A DNA stretch of 54,022 nucleotides from positions 1-54,022 of the forward strand of contig JAHLWT010000026.1 of NCBI GenBank assembly GCA_019057775.1. The letters are read 5' to 3'. Positions 29,288-37,916 of this stretch are shown piece by piece. This stretch comes from Promethearchaeota archaeon. GTDB taxonomy: Archaea > Asgardarchaeota > Lokiarchaeia > Sigynarchaeales > SOKP01. A program made the position numbers and the translations under genes. How positions within the stretch are numbered: position 1 is the first letter of the stretch; each line of letters begins with the position of its first letter. The notes under the pieces are model-generated. The model saw only the letters and a list, made by a program, of their open reading frames with translations, was not told where the DNA came from and did no database searches.

Positions 29288-30946
29288 TTATTTTTTTTTC
29301 TTTTCCATTCGTTTCTTCAACGATGCTGATGACATCCGTGCTCTTTGTTGACCTTTCGCAGCCCAATAGCTTTTTGCTGGTGCTTGAGCGACTTCCTTTT
29401 CTTCCATCTCAATTTCTTCTAATTCATCATCTAAGTAGGATAAACTTTCTGTGAATTCTTCTTCAGCAAAACTCAAATTGGAAGATTTAAGTGCCATCAT
29501 TTCATCCCTCATAACATTCTTTAGTTTTATTAAGCGTTTTTTTGAATCATTTGCTTTTCCCGCATAGTAGCCTGATCCCGCAGATTGGATGTTCATCATA
29601 ACATTTAGTTTTTGGTCATACTCAGATTTGAATTCGTTTGCATCTTTCGTAACTCTTACCTTATCATTAATAACTCTCATTCTTTTACGTCCTTCTTTGT
29701 CTAAGTACTCCACTTGAAGCTGAATTGGTACTTCTTGTTCTTCTTTTAATTCCTTTTTAGCTTCTAATTCGAGAAATAATTCTCTATCTGCTGTAATAGC
29801 CCCTAGATTTATTTCAGAGCCTTCTAACACGCCTTTAGAACTAAATGCACCAGTTACATTTTTAATACTAATACTCGGCGGAACAATGATTCGCACTTTT
29901 ACATCTTTCCCAATATATCTTATCTGCCTTAATGCTGTAAAGATCGTTTCCATTTCTTCACTTGAAATCAAATATAATGTTCCACCCGTACTATCTGTTA
30001 ATTTTCCTAACGTTTGAAGTCCCATCTCATTATTATCACCAGGAGCAGACACTCCTACAACATCGACAATAATTTTAAACTGATTGCATAAATTAGCCAT
30101 ACCCTCATAAAATCTCTCAGCTCCAGCACTCGTTCCAGATAAATTACCTATACCCTGATTTGCTAAGCCATCAGTCAATAATGTTATCCTTCCAGATGAA
30201 TAAAATGATTCAAATGAAATAATCGCAAAGTACAATGCAGGTCCCAGTGCTGTCATATCCATTGATTTTAAACTCTCAACTTTCCTTACCCATCCATCGG
30301 CAAATTCACCTATAGAACCTAAAAACTCTTCCTTTTTTATATATTTATTTATAGTAGATTTCATTTCTTCAACAGAAAATAATAAATCTCCTTTAAGATT
30401 TATTGGTTCTTTATTATGTCTTAAATAATAATAGATACTACTTTCAAATGCTATTAAAATGTATTTTGTATTAGGGGAATTAATTTTAAAATCTTTTAAT
30501 GTTTGAACAAGCGATTTTTTTACAGCTTCAATTTTAGCACCACTCATGCTACCTGAGATATCAATAACAGAAATATATAAATCACCCTCAGTAACATCAA
30601 CCTTAGTGATCTTTTCTTCTTTATCAGTTTTTTTTAATAAAACGTCTACCAAAATAAAATCGATATCATTTGCAAATTTCTCTTTAATCTTTGATTTATC
30701 TACTTTATTTATTGAGCCACAATATTCACAAACGTAATGTGTACCTTCTTTTTCATCTTCTTTAATTAGATCGGTATCAGTAAAGATTGCACTACAAAAT
30801 TTGCATACAATTGGTTCAGCTTTAATTTCCTTTTTTGGATTACCAAGTTCTTTAAATGTTATTGAATACAAATAGGGATATAATTCATCTTTTGTTGGTT
30901 TTTTAATTAAGAATTTTTTAAATGCTCTATTAAACATATTTTTCAC
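29288..30946 (-). CDS. Zinc-ribbon + vWA protein with Sec23/24-like domain order
   Basis: A 552-residue protein. A zinc ribbon comes first (C48xxC51 ... C73xxC76), then a vWA domain from about residue 120 to 320 with an intact MIDAS motif DISGSMSG (Asp129, Ser131, Ser133) and LLTDGLANQG. A beta-sandwich-like part follows (about 340-430: VRIIVPPSISIKNVTGAFSS and the Glu/Lys-rich strands after it), then a helical, acidic C-terminus ending in a basic tail (RMEKKKK). Zinc finger, trunk (vWA), beta-sandwich, helical domain is the order of the COPII coat proteins Sec23/24; Sec23/24-like proteins are reported in Asgards. Unlike Sec23/24, the MIDAS metal site is kept, so other vWA proteins remain possible. 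Confidence 0.75.
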   Translation of the reverse strand: MKNMFNRAFKKFLIKKPTKDELYPYLYSITFKELGNPKKEIKAEPIVCKFCSAIFTDTDLIKEDEKEGTHYVCEYCGSINKVDKSKIKEKFANDIDFILVDVLLKKTDKEEKITKVDVTEGDLYISVIDISGSMSGAKIEAVKKSLVQTLKDFKINSPNTKYILIAFESSIYYYLRHNKEPINLKGDLLFSVEEMKSTINKYIKKEEFLGSIGEFADGWVRKVESLKSMDMTALGPALYFAIISFESFYSSGRITLLTDGLANQGIGNLSGTSAGAERFYEGMANLCNQFKIIVDVVGVSAPGDNNEMGLQTLGKLTDSTGGTLYLISSEEMETIFTALRQIRYIGKDVKVRIIVPPSISIKNVTGAFSSKGVLEGSEINLGAITADRELFLELEAKKELKEEQEVPIQLQVEYLDKEGRKRMRVINDKVRVTKDANEFKSEYDQKLNVMMNIQSAGSGYYAGKANDSKKRLIKLKNVMRDEMMALKSSNLSFAEEEFTESLSYLDDELEEIEMEEKEVAQAPAKSYWAAKGQQRARMSSASLKKRMEKKKK

Positions 30947-31065
30947 TTACAACGAAATTTTATTTTACCTTTCTAATAATAAATGAATAATAAAAAATTA
31001 TCTATGTATTAAATTTCGCATTATTAAATAACTTGAAATATTGCTAAAGTAAGAAAAAAGTGGTG

Positions 31066-31138
31066 AATCCCAAAACCCTCACAAGGTTGTCCTCCTATGT
31101 CTCATTTTTTTACATAGAATTCATTCTTAATTGGGATT
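31066..31138 (-). promoter_or_regulatory. SECIS-like RNA element of selenoprotein gene 1
   Basis: In mRNA sense the element starts within the last codons of the gene. Helix I is AAUCCCAA near 31138-31131 paired with UUUUGGGAUU ending at 31066. Inside are AUGA at 31124-31121, an apical helix AUUCUAUGU/ACAUAGGAG, an A-rich loop of seven A followed by UGAG, and GA after the apical helix. An AUGA/GA pair at the base of the helix and A residues in the loop are the hallmarks of eukaryotic SECIS. A small hairpin-forming CCUUGUGAGGG lies in the 3' side. The same design with compensating base changes follows gene 2. Confidence 0.8.
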
Positions 31139-31648
31139 TTTAAAATACTTATCGATGAGGATTAACATCATTTTTATGGAAGGTCTATCTGTTTTATCTT
31201 TTCCAATGTATTTCCACACAATAATTCCATTCTTATCTATTAAAAATTTACTTGGAACTGCTTGTTTTATTCTAATATTACTAAAAGCTTTAGCGTACCA
31301 ATATACATCATATTCTTTAGCAATTTTAGCGCCACGATCAGAAATCATATCAACCTTAAAGTTATTTTGTTCTTTGAAATTCCTTAATAGTCTCATACTA
31401 TCGCTCGCTATTGATATGAGTTTTATTTTTTTCTCTTCAAATAGATGGATGTTATCTGTTAAAACTTTGAGATGTTCTTTTCAATGACTTCACCAATTTC
31501 CCCTAAAAAAATCAATCAATACTCCATCATACTTTTTTAGGAGAACATTTAAATTAATTGGTTTATCGTAGATATCTACTGTATTTATTAGGGGTGCTTT
31601 AGTGTGGATGTTTAATCCTTTTGGTCTAACAGGGTCTTCTAGGACCAT
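31127..31648 (-). CDS. Selenoprotein redoxin 1 with a UxxU active site
   Basis: From ATG at 31648 the frame runs 173 residues to TAA at 31127, interrupted only by TGA at codon 53 (31490-31492) and codon 56 (31481-31483). The context is DFFRGNW-U-SH-U-KEHLKVL, where AhpC/TSA and thioredoxin-like redoxins have FxRGxWCPxC. Both TGA fall on the two redox Cys, and the flanks continue the fold: PKGLNIHTKAPLI, then LISIASDSMRLL, AVPSKFLID and WKYIGKDKTDRPS. The 3' end carries a SECIS-like stem-loop. I read both TGA as selenocysteine. A GTG three codons upstream of the ATG is an alternative start. The paralogue 184 bases upstream has UxxC. It should reduce peroxides or disulfides. Confidence 0.88.
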
Positions 31649-31776
31649 TCGTCTCACAAACTAGTTTTTATTCTATAAAATTTTTAATTACATGGCATAT
31701 AGGGTTAAAAATTTTAAAGCTGTGCTTTTCGAAAAATGAAAATAAAAAAAAATAAGGAATATGGTTTATTAATTTT

Positions 31777-31846
31777 AATCCGTAAACCCTCACAAGGCTG
31801 TCATTGAGTGTCTCTTTTTTTTACGCTCAATTCATTCTTTAGGATT
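31777..31846 (-). promoter_or_regulatory. SECIS-like RNA element of selenoprotein gene 2
   Basis: In mRNA sense AAUCCUAAA (31846-31838) pairs with UUUACGGAUU (ending at 31777) to form helix I, with one bulge. AUGA at 31835-31832 leads an apical helix AUUGAGCGU/ACACUCAAU with one mismatch, an A-rich loop (eight A then GAG), and GA directly after the helix. The gene's own TGA stop codon lies inside the AUGA core. The 3' side again contains CCUUGUGAGGG. Compared with element 1 the helix bases differ but pairing is kept. Confidence 0.8.
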
Positions 31847-32368
31847 TATTATTTCTTTATCTATAATACTTGTCATTAAATCTATTGACGGTCTATCTGT
31901 CTTATCTCTGCCAATATATTTCCAAATAATCTTACCTTTCTTATTAATTAGAAACTTACTCGGTACTGCTTGTTTTATTTTATATTTTTTGCCTGCTCCG
32001 GGAGCAAACCAGTATACATCATATTGCTTTGCTATTAAAGCACCTCGATCAGATACAATATCAACAAGAAAGTTATTTTCTTCTCTAAATTTTCTCAATA
32101 GACGCATACTATCACTTGCAATTGAAATCAGTTTAATATTCCGTTTTTCAAATTCAGATATGTTCTCAGTTAACACTCCTAAGTGTTTTTTACAGTGACT
32201 TCACCAATTTCCTCGAAAAAAATCTAATAATACTCCATCGTAGGTTTTAAGAAGATCATTTAGAATAATAGGATTTTCATAAACATCTACAGCTTCAAAC
32301 ATCGGAGCGGCTATGTGTATTAGTAATCCTTTAGGTCTTGGAGGTTCTTCTTCATTAGAATTAACCAT
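31832..32368 (-). CDS. Selenoprotein redoxin 2 with a UxxC active site
   Basis: From ATG at 32368 the frame runs 178 residues to TGA at 31832, interrupted only by TGA at codon 56 (32201-32203). The active site reads DFFRGNW-U-SHCKKHL, so selenocysteine replaces the first Cys of a redoxin CxxC and Cys59 is kept. The rest mirrors gene 1: RPKGLLIHIAAPMFEAVDVY, LISIASDSMRLLRKF, AVPSKFLINKKGK and YIGRDKTDRPSIDLM. The fold is AhpC/TSA-type peroxiredoxin/thioredoxin-like. The terminal TGA is part of the SECIS core, so either it ends translation or it is partly read through. Tandem duplication with gene 1 is clear. Confidence 0.88.
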
Positions 32369-32471
32369 GTATATCACTATTATCTTTTAAAATTTTTAAA
32401 TAAAGTAATGAGATTATAAATATGAATCATGGGTATTTTAAAACAAATCTAAATCTCAACACATATAGTAA

Positions 32472-32996
32472 CTAACTGGAATATTTCTCAAAAAGAGTTT
32501 CTGTCATAACAGTAAAAGCTTCTTCTACATTTTCGCCTGTTTTAGAGGATAATTCAACAAAGGAAGCGAGGTTATATTTCTTTGCTGCTAATATTCCATC
32601 ATCTCGAGGCACTGCCCGATATTCGTCAAGATCTAGTTTCGAACCAATTAACATTATTGGAATATCACCAGCATTTTCTCTTATTATTTGAGTCCAATCT
32701 GGTAGATGTTCTAAGCTTTTAGGGTTAGTTATATCGTAAAGGAAAAATGCTCCATTAGCTCCCTTACAATATTGAGTAAGTAGAAATCGAAACCTTTCTT
32801 CCCCTCCAAAATCCCAAATCTGTAGCTTTACATTCTTTTCCTTAAAATTTATTGTCTTACTATAGAAATCTACTCCAATAGTTAAACGTAAGTCTTGCAT
32901 GAAGAACCCCTTGATATATCTGACTGTGAGGGATGTCTTCCCGACAGACGCATCCCCAAGCATCATTATTTTGAACGTGTAGTCGTAATTGGTCAT
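32472..32996 (-). CDS. Rab-like small GTPase
   Basis: A 174-residue GTPase. G motifs are GDASVGKTS, Thr in LRLTIGVDF, WDFGGEERF, SKLD (in place of NKxD) and LSSKTG. The switch II Gln is replaced by Glu (GGEE), and the Asn of NKxD by Ser. The body (GANGAFFLYDITNPKSLEHL) is strongly Rab/Ras-like. No C-terminal Cys is present. It lies between the selenoprotein pair and a CPBP protease in the same direction, but spacing of over 100 bases on each side argues against one operon. Confidence 0.92.
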   Translation of the reverse strand: MTNYDYTFKIMMLGDASVGKTSLTVRYIKGFFMQDLRLTIGVDFYSKTINFKEKNVKLQIWDFGGEERFRFLLTQYCKGANGAFFLYDITNPKSLEHLPDWTQIIRENAGDIPIMLIGSKLDLDEYRAVPRDDGILAAKKYNLASFVELSSKTGENVEEAFTVMTETLFEKYSS

Positions 32997-33148
32997 AGGT
33001 TTTTTAATCCAAGAATTTTTATAGTTCTTTATAATGTCTGATATAATTCAATAAGGGTATGTACAAATTTTAATTTATAATATTAATATACCTAATATTA
33101 ATTAATTTTTGTCTAATTTAAAAGTAATATTTTCGGAATAGATACAAA

Positions 33149-33811
33149 TCATAATAAGAGAATAAAAATATTAAAAGTTGAATGTGCGATCATACATGGA
33201 ATTATTGAATTGAAATATACAAACAGTAAAGATAATAAGATTCCAAAAACAAAGTAATATCCAAAAAAGGTTATTACTGTTGTTACAGGTACAAGAAACG
33301 GGGGAATATGATATAACGTAAAAATAATACATGGAATAATGATAGAATATAATAATTTTAGCTTCTCATTAATTTTTTTTATTAAAAAACCCCTAAAAAA
33401 AGCTTCCTCACACGGTCCTATAATAATAATCTGTAGTAGGACGAGAATTACAGTTTGAATTAGATTCGGTTGAATCGGTGTTGTTGAAATTGCTCCATCT
33501 TGCCCTTGTGTTACAAACTGATCACCAAAAATATTGCTCACTATAAAATCACGGAAAAAAATTATTAAATAGTTACCAAAGAAGAAAAAAAGTATACCAA
33601 TACCGATTCCCGCAGTTACTTTAATAAAAAGACTATCGGTTTTTTGAAAGCCCATTTCTAGAACTATAACTTTAAATGGTTTTTTCTCGATCTTGCTCGA
33701 TATAAACCCGGGAAGAATAATGAAAAGAAGTTCTAAAAACATTAAACCAATTAAAATCCACGGATTTTCTCCTAATTTTATTGCCATTTTTACTTGAACA
33801 AACGTTTTCAA
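33149..33811 (-). CDS. CPBP-family intramembrane metalloprotease
   Basis: A 220-residue membrane protein (seven to eight hydrophobic segments) of the CAAX-protease/bacteriocin-processing family. The catalytic signatures are intact: Glu pair and Arg in GPCEEAFFRGFL, His in FTLYHIPPF and His/Asn in IAHSTFN. The start may be TTG at 33811 or, more likely by composition, ATG at 33787 (MAIKLGENPW). It cleaves peptide bonds within the membrane; the target is unknown. Compare the protein at 43333, which shares the family but has lost these residues. It diverges from nurA across 71 bases. Confidence 0.9.
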   Translation of the reverse strand: MKTFVQVKMAIKLGENPWILIGLMFLELLFIILPGFISSKIEKKPFKVIVLEMGFQKTDSLFIKVTAGIGIGILFFFFGNYLIIFFRDFIVSNIFGDQFVTQGQDGAISTTPIQPNLIQTVILVLLQIIIIGPCEEAFFRGFLIKKINEKLKLLYSIIIPCIIFTLYHIPPFLVPVTTVITFFGYYFVFGILLSLLFVYFNSIIPCMIAHSTFNIFILLL

Positions 33812-33882
33812 TCAAAATTTAAAAATCAAAAAATTAAATATCTCATTATTATTATATTTTAACTCTGTTTTCTATACTTTCA

Positions 33883-35163
33883 ATGGCAGTAAATGAAAAA
33901 TCTAGTGAAGGGCAGGGAAAAGATTTAAATAAAGTTTCAAAAGATCCCCAAATAAGTAGTATTATAGGTATGACAAAAGAAAAACTCCTGTTAAACAATC
34001 TTAAGTCCATCGCCCAAGAATATATTGAACTAGAAAAAGTGAAAAACCTATTTGCGAACATAGTTTTAAAAAATCAAGAGTCTTTAGATTTCTCTGAATT
34101 TATCCAGTATCCTAGATTTTTGATAAAAGAGAAATTTTTAATAAAAAAAGTAAATCCTGCAAATATCAGAGGTCTAAAAATAGTTAGTGTTGATGGGAGT
34201 TCAGTATCAAAGAAATTCATGAATGTTGATTTTTCATTTTTAAAAGCCATTGCGGTAAAGTATTATTTCAAAAAAAATGATGTAGCAAATATTGAATTTT
34301 TTCCTGATTTAAGTGGTTTTAATAACTATTATGTTCAGGGCAATTTCTTCAATTCCAATGAAGTTACCTTAGAAGCAAAAATTTCTATGGATATGACTTT
34401 TTTGGAAATAAATTTGTTAAATCTTATGGTAGAAAGATCTTCTGATATAGATATAATTATAATTGATGGTTCGATCGTGATTATGCCTATAAATCTCATC
34501 TTCTCGAAAGAACCTGAAATTTCGAAAAAATATGATAGGCTTTTAAAAGAATATCAGAAATTGTACTCTAATTGTGAAGAAAAAGGTATAATTTTAATTG
34601 GTTCAATAAAAGATACCAGGACATCTGCCTTATCTCATTTATTGCGAGATTCAATTCAGCTTTTAAAACCTAGCTATTCAAAATTAAAGGATTTTATTAC
34701 AATTGACTATAGAACGGTTATTGATTATTTCTCTGATATGGATTTATATAATCGATTATTAAAGAAATCTGAAAGATCTTGTATCTTTATCTGTAAAAGA
34801 GAAATAGATAAGATAAGAGACACTGGGATTAAAAAAGAAATACCTTATTATTTCCCATTTTCATTTTATGCATTTTATCTTAAAACTGCAGAATATGATA
34901 CTCCTTGTAGGTTTGAGTTCTTTGTAGATGAAAATCATTCTTTAAAAGATGCATCTGAAAGAGCTGATTTAATCTCATCAATATTACTACCCATTTCAAG
35001 TTTGAATGAACATTATGGGCTTCCTATTCCTCAGATTGAAGCACATAGAAGAGCGGTTTTTAAACCAAAAGAAGTGGAGTTGTTCTTCAATAATTTAACT
35101 AGGAATTTAAGAGAACATGGAGTTGAATTATTAGAAAAAAGGAGAAATAGACGCCCTTTTTAA
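33883..35163 (+). CDS. nurA: NurA-domain 5'-3' nuclease
   Basis: A 426-residue protein of the NurA family, which resects DNA ends together with the HerA helicase in archaeal break repair. The RNase H-like core shows VSVDGSSVSKKFM (first Asp), IIIIDGSIVIMPINLIF (second Asp), and near the C-terminus PIPQIEAHRRAVFK with the conserved E-A-H-R. A helical N-terminal part of about 85 residues precedes the core. The usual partners herA, mre11 and rad50 are not in the window. It ends 6 bases from the convergent methyltransferase gene. Confidence 0.88.
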   Translation: MAVNEKSSEGQGKDLNKVSKDPQISSIIGMTKEKLLLNNLKSIAQEYIELEKVKNLFANIVLKNQESLDFSEFIQYPRFLIKEKFLIKKVNPANIRGLKIVSVDGSSVSKKFMNVDFSFLKAIAVKYYFKKNDVANIEFFPDLSGFNNYYVQGNFFNSNEVTLEAKISMDMTFLEINLLNLMVERSSDIDIIIIDGSIVIMPINLIFSKEPEISKKYDRLLKEYQKLYSNCEEKGIILIGSIKDTRTSALSHLLRDSIQLLKPSYSKLKDFITIDYRTVIDYFSDMDLYNRLLKKSERSCIFICKREIDKIRDTGIKKEIPYYFPFSFYAFYLKTAEYDTPCRFEFFVDENHSLKDASERADLISSILLPISSLNEHYGLPIPQIEAHRRAVFKPKEVELFFNNLTRNLREHGVELLEKRRNRRPF

Positions 35164-35169
35164 TCATTC

Positions 35170-35871
35170 TTATTTATAACTTAATCTATTTAAAAAAATA
35201 TCCTCAAAAAATATATGTTTCTGATCTACAATCTCCTTTTTATACCCAAGAGTGTTTATTTGCCTATCTAATGTTGTTAATTTAGACCGACTTGAACTTA
35301 TACTGTAAATGAAATGTTCTTCTTCTAAATTGAGAAAGGTCCTTGCATTTTTTAGAAATTCAATAAAAATCTCAAATCCATTAAGCCCTCCATCCCAACT
35401 CAAATCAATATTTTTTTTATTATCTTCCTTAATATTACGTGAAGAAGGTAAGTAGGGAGGATTGAATGTAATAATATTAAAAGCATGGTGTAAATCCTCA
35501 GGAAAATCCTTGAACAAATCTGACTGTATAAATTTGATTTGATTTTTGATATTATTAAGTGATTCATTTTTTTTAGCACATCTAATAGCTTCTTCTAAAA
35601 TATCAGACGCTACAATGTTTGCCTTGAAGTTTGGATACTGATTTTTAATAAGTTGAAAAAATATCGCAATAATTCCCGTTCCAGTACCTAAATCTAAAAT
35701 ATACTTGATCTCGCTAAGATTTAGTCCATCAAAATGAGTTTTACCTAAATTTTTCTTAAAATAATCGATAAATAGAAAACTATCATCTGAGGGAGAATAC
35801 ACGTTTTCAAAATCATATTTTATTAATGGATCCGGAATGTGGTTAAAATAGATCACCTCTAGGCTGTTCAT
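35170..35871 (-). CDS. HemK/Mtq2-type protein N5-glutamine methyltransferase
   Basis: A 233-residue AdoMet-dependent methyltransferase. VYSPSDDSFLFIDYFKK starts the domain, DLGTGTGIIAIFFQ is the AdoMet-binding motif I, and NPPYLPSS is the NPPY catalytic motif that binds the target Gln. The expected substrate is the GGQ Gln of release factor aRF1. The start overlaps the end of ksgA by 4 bases, so it is translated with it. It is the last gene of the pus10-rpl21e-rpoF-DUF655-ksgA cluster, an order seen across archaea. Confidence 0.9.
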   Translation of the reverse strand: MNSLEVIYFNHIPDPLIKYDFENVYSPSDDSFLFIDYFKKNLGKTHFDGLNLSEIKYILDLGTGTGIIAIFFQLIKNQYPNFKANIVASDILEEAIRCAKKNESLNNIKNQIKFIQSDLFKDFPEDLHHAFNIITFNPPYLPSSRNIKEDNKKNIDLSWDGGLNGFEIFIEFLKNARTFLNLEEEHFIYSISSSRSKLTTLDRQINTLGYKKEIVDQKHIFFEDIFLNRLSYK

Positions 35872-36722
35872 CTAATAAAATTGTAAAAAATCTTACTGAT
35901 TTCTGTAAACTCCTTGATATTTAGAAGAAATAATTTTTTATTATAATAGTTTTTTTGTTGTAATATTCTGAGAATCTCACTTTTTTCAGGTCGACTTCTG
36001 TAATTTGCTTTAAAAAACAAATTTAGTGCATTTACAATATTTTTATTCTTATAAGGCATAATTCCAGCAATAAACTTTAAATAGTATTGAATTGAAATCT
36101 CTTCTTTAAAAAATGGGTCAATTTTTTCTTTAGGAACTAGTTTTATAAGAGTATTTTCTATTTTTGGAATAGGATAAAAACAAGTTCGAGGAATCGTTTT
36201 CTTAAACAATGGATTCATAAAAGTATTGACACCTATGGATATTCTGGAAAGATTTTTATACTCACCCGAAAGAAATATTCGATCAGCGATACTTTTTACA
36301 ATTGTTAAGATTCCTTGCGGTGGATTTCTCTTAAAAAAGATCTTCTCAAGTATTGGTCCCGTAATCTTATATGGAATATTGGAGACGGTTTTAGTATGAA
36401 AAGGAATATCAATTTCTAATATATCTCCATTAATAACTTCAATATTGTCTATAGTTGAAAATTTATTCTTTAAATAAGAATGAAGACGAGAGTCAATTTC
36501 CACAGCATATATTTTCTTTACTTGGGTTGCTATTTTTTCTGTTAATGAACCTAAACCGGGGCCGATTTCTAAAATCACATCATTTAGAGATAGATCTGAA
36601 AGAGCGATAATCTTATCAATAATATTCTTATCAATTAAAAAATTCTGCCCTAAACGTTTGTTAGGCCTTAATTCTAATTGATTTAAAAGTAGTAGTACCT
36701 CATTTTTATTCATAAAGCTCAT
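35868..36722 (-). CDS. ksgA: 16S rRNA dimethyladenosine transferase
   Basis: KsgA/Dim1 dimethylates two adjacent adenosines in the last helix of small-subunit rRNA during ribosome assembly. The 284 residues show RLGQNFLIDKNIIDKII at the N-terminus, EIGPGLGSLTEKIA (AdoMet motif I), the acidic YAVEIDSRL (motif II) and NIPYKITGPIL (the NxPY catalytic motif). A C-terminal domain of about 90 residues follows. It starts directly after the DUF655 stop codon and overlaps the next gene by 4 bases. Confidence 0.95.
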   Translation of the reverse strand: MSFMNKNEVLLLLNQLELRPNKRLGQNFLIDKNIIDKIIALSDLSLNDVILEIGPGLGSLTEKIATQVKKIYAVEIDSRLHSYLKNKFSTIDNIEVINGDILEIDIPFHTKTVSNIPYKITGPILEKIFFKRNPPQGILTIVKSIADRIFLSGEYKNLSRISIGVNTFMNPLFKKTIPRTCFYPIPKIENTLIKLVPKEKIDPFFKEEISIQYYLKFIAGIMPYKNKNIVNALNLFFKANYRSRPEKSEILRILQQKNYYNKKLFLLNIKEFTEISKIFYNFIR

Positions 36723-37367
36723 TTATTGATACTTTTGCGTTTTGCTGAATAAATAATACTTCACATCTCTTTTAAGTTCTTTAATTATTCTTAAAGATAT
36801 TATTTTTGGTGGATTAGAAATACTTGTTCTATCAGCAATATCTTGAAATGTTACAAATTTTTGTCGTTCCCTTGCTTCAAGGATCTCCCACATGTGTTTC
36901 TGGCCGATCCCGGGTAATAATTTTAACGCATGCATTCTCGGGGTAATTGAAGTTGAGTTATTAAAAAAGTTAATAAATTCATCCTCAAATCTTAAAACTT
37001 CCGTTTCTATGATAGGTTGAATTAATGCTTTAGAAGTACTTGTTAAGTCATTAAAATCGATTTTTTTTAAGACTTCTTTTATTTTCTCCTCGTTTAAGAA
37101 TTCTTCATAAGTTTTTTGTTCTTGTACTTGAATATTTGAATTTTTATATACTTTAACTTCATAAAGAACGAAATCCGGAAAAGTAAGAACTTGAGCTATT
37201 GGAGTTTTTGCCCAACTGGGCCTATCTTCTTCGGGATGTCCATGAATTAATAAATCTAATATTACAACTTCCCGAAACTTTTTTATAAACTGTTTTTTCT
37301 TCCTTGGCCCACTTCGATAACTTCTTCTTCGTGGAGGGCCTCTGTATCGCTCTCTTCTTTCCATCAT
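36723..37367 (-). CDS. DUF655-family RNA-associated protein
   Basis: A 214-residue archaeal protein. A very basic N-terminus (RRERYRGPPRRRSYRSGPRK) precedes an OB-like part (VVILDLLIHGHPEEDRP...) and a C-terminal helix-hairpin-helix, LKLLPGIGQKHMWEILEAR. This is the DUF655 layout. The family lies with rpoF, rpl21e and ksgA in most archaea, pointing to a role in transcription, translation or rRNA handling, although the function is not known. It abuts ksgA without a gap and lies 167 bases after rpoF. Confidence 0.9.
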   Translation of the reverse strand: MMERRERYRGPPRRRSYRSGPRKKKQFIKKFREVVILDLLIHGHPEEDRPSWAKTPIAQVLTFPDFVLYEVKVYKNSNIQVQEQKTYEEFLNEEKIKEVLKKIDFNDLTSTSKALIQPIIETEVLRFEDEFINFFNNSTSITPRMHALKLLPGIGQKHMWEILEARERQKFVTFQDIADRTSISNPPKIISLRIIKELKRDVKYYLFSKTQKYQ

Positions 37368-37534
37368 TACTTGTTAGCTTATTTTTTACTATACCGATAA
37401 CCATTTCAAAATTTATAATTAGATGAACTTAGTAATTAGCTAGATATGTTCATTAGAATCTTAAACAACATAGACTTATAAATTCTTCGGATTTAAGATT
37501 AACCCATCAAAATCATGTAATTAGAAAAATTATT

Positions 37535-37900
37535 TCAGGATGATTCAAGTTCTTCTATTTGTCCTAAAAGTTCTAGAAGTTGATCTTCTGTCATAGTTTT
37601 TCCCACATAACTTTTTTCTAAAACCATCCTCAACTCTGGAACTGATTTTGGTCTTATATTTATTATGTTAATTGCATAGATCTCTTCGATCTCGTTTTTC
37701 TCTATCAATAATTTCTTGATTTTATTTGCAGTTTTTGTATCATATTTAGCAAATTTATTAACATAATTATAAGTGATTTCTTGGAAGTGAGACATGCCTT
37801 CCTCGGAATCAATTTTTATTAAATGTTCTTTTACGTTTTCCATTATTTCCTTTACTTCAGGGATAGATACTGTCCTTTCATCAATTTTTCTTCCAGACAT
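37535..37900 (-). CDS. rpoF: DNA-directed RNA polymerase subunit F (Rpb4)
   Basis: Rpb4-type stalk subunit that pairs with RpoE. The 121 residues include RTVSIPEVKEIMENVKEHL, the tether and coiled part TYNYVNKFAKYDTKTANKI, and the HRDC-like end IRPKSVPELRMVLEKSY followed by TEDQLLELLGQIEEL. It lies 16 bases after rpl21e, its usual archaeal neighbour. Confidence 0.95.
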   Translation of the reverse strand: MSGRKIDERTVSIPEVKEIMENVKEHLIKIDSEEGMSHFQEITYNYVNKFAKYDTKTANKIKKLLIEKNEIEEIYAINIINIRPKSVPELRMVLEKSYVGKTMTEDQLLELLGQIEELESS

Positions 37901-37916
37901 AGTCGAACTTGTATTA

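Noticed and set aside
31131..31487. 118-codon plus-strand frame
   Set aside because: Antisense to selenoprotein gene 1; it arises because the true gene is broken by TGA for standard callers.
31397..31648. Reading the redoxin genes as pseudogenes interrupted by stops
   Set aside because: All interruptions are TGA, all fall on active-site Cys positions, both copies show it, the rest of each frame is intact, and both have a covarying SECIS-like element. Random decay would not give this.
31989..32198. 69-codon plus-strand frame
   Set aside because: Antisense to selenoprotein gene 2.
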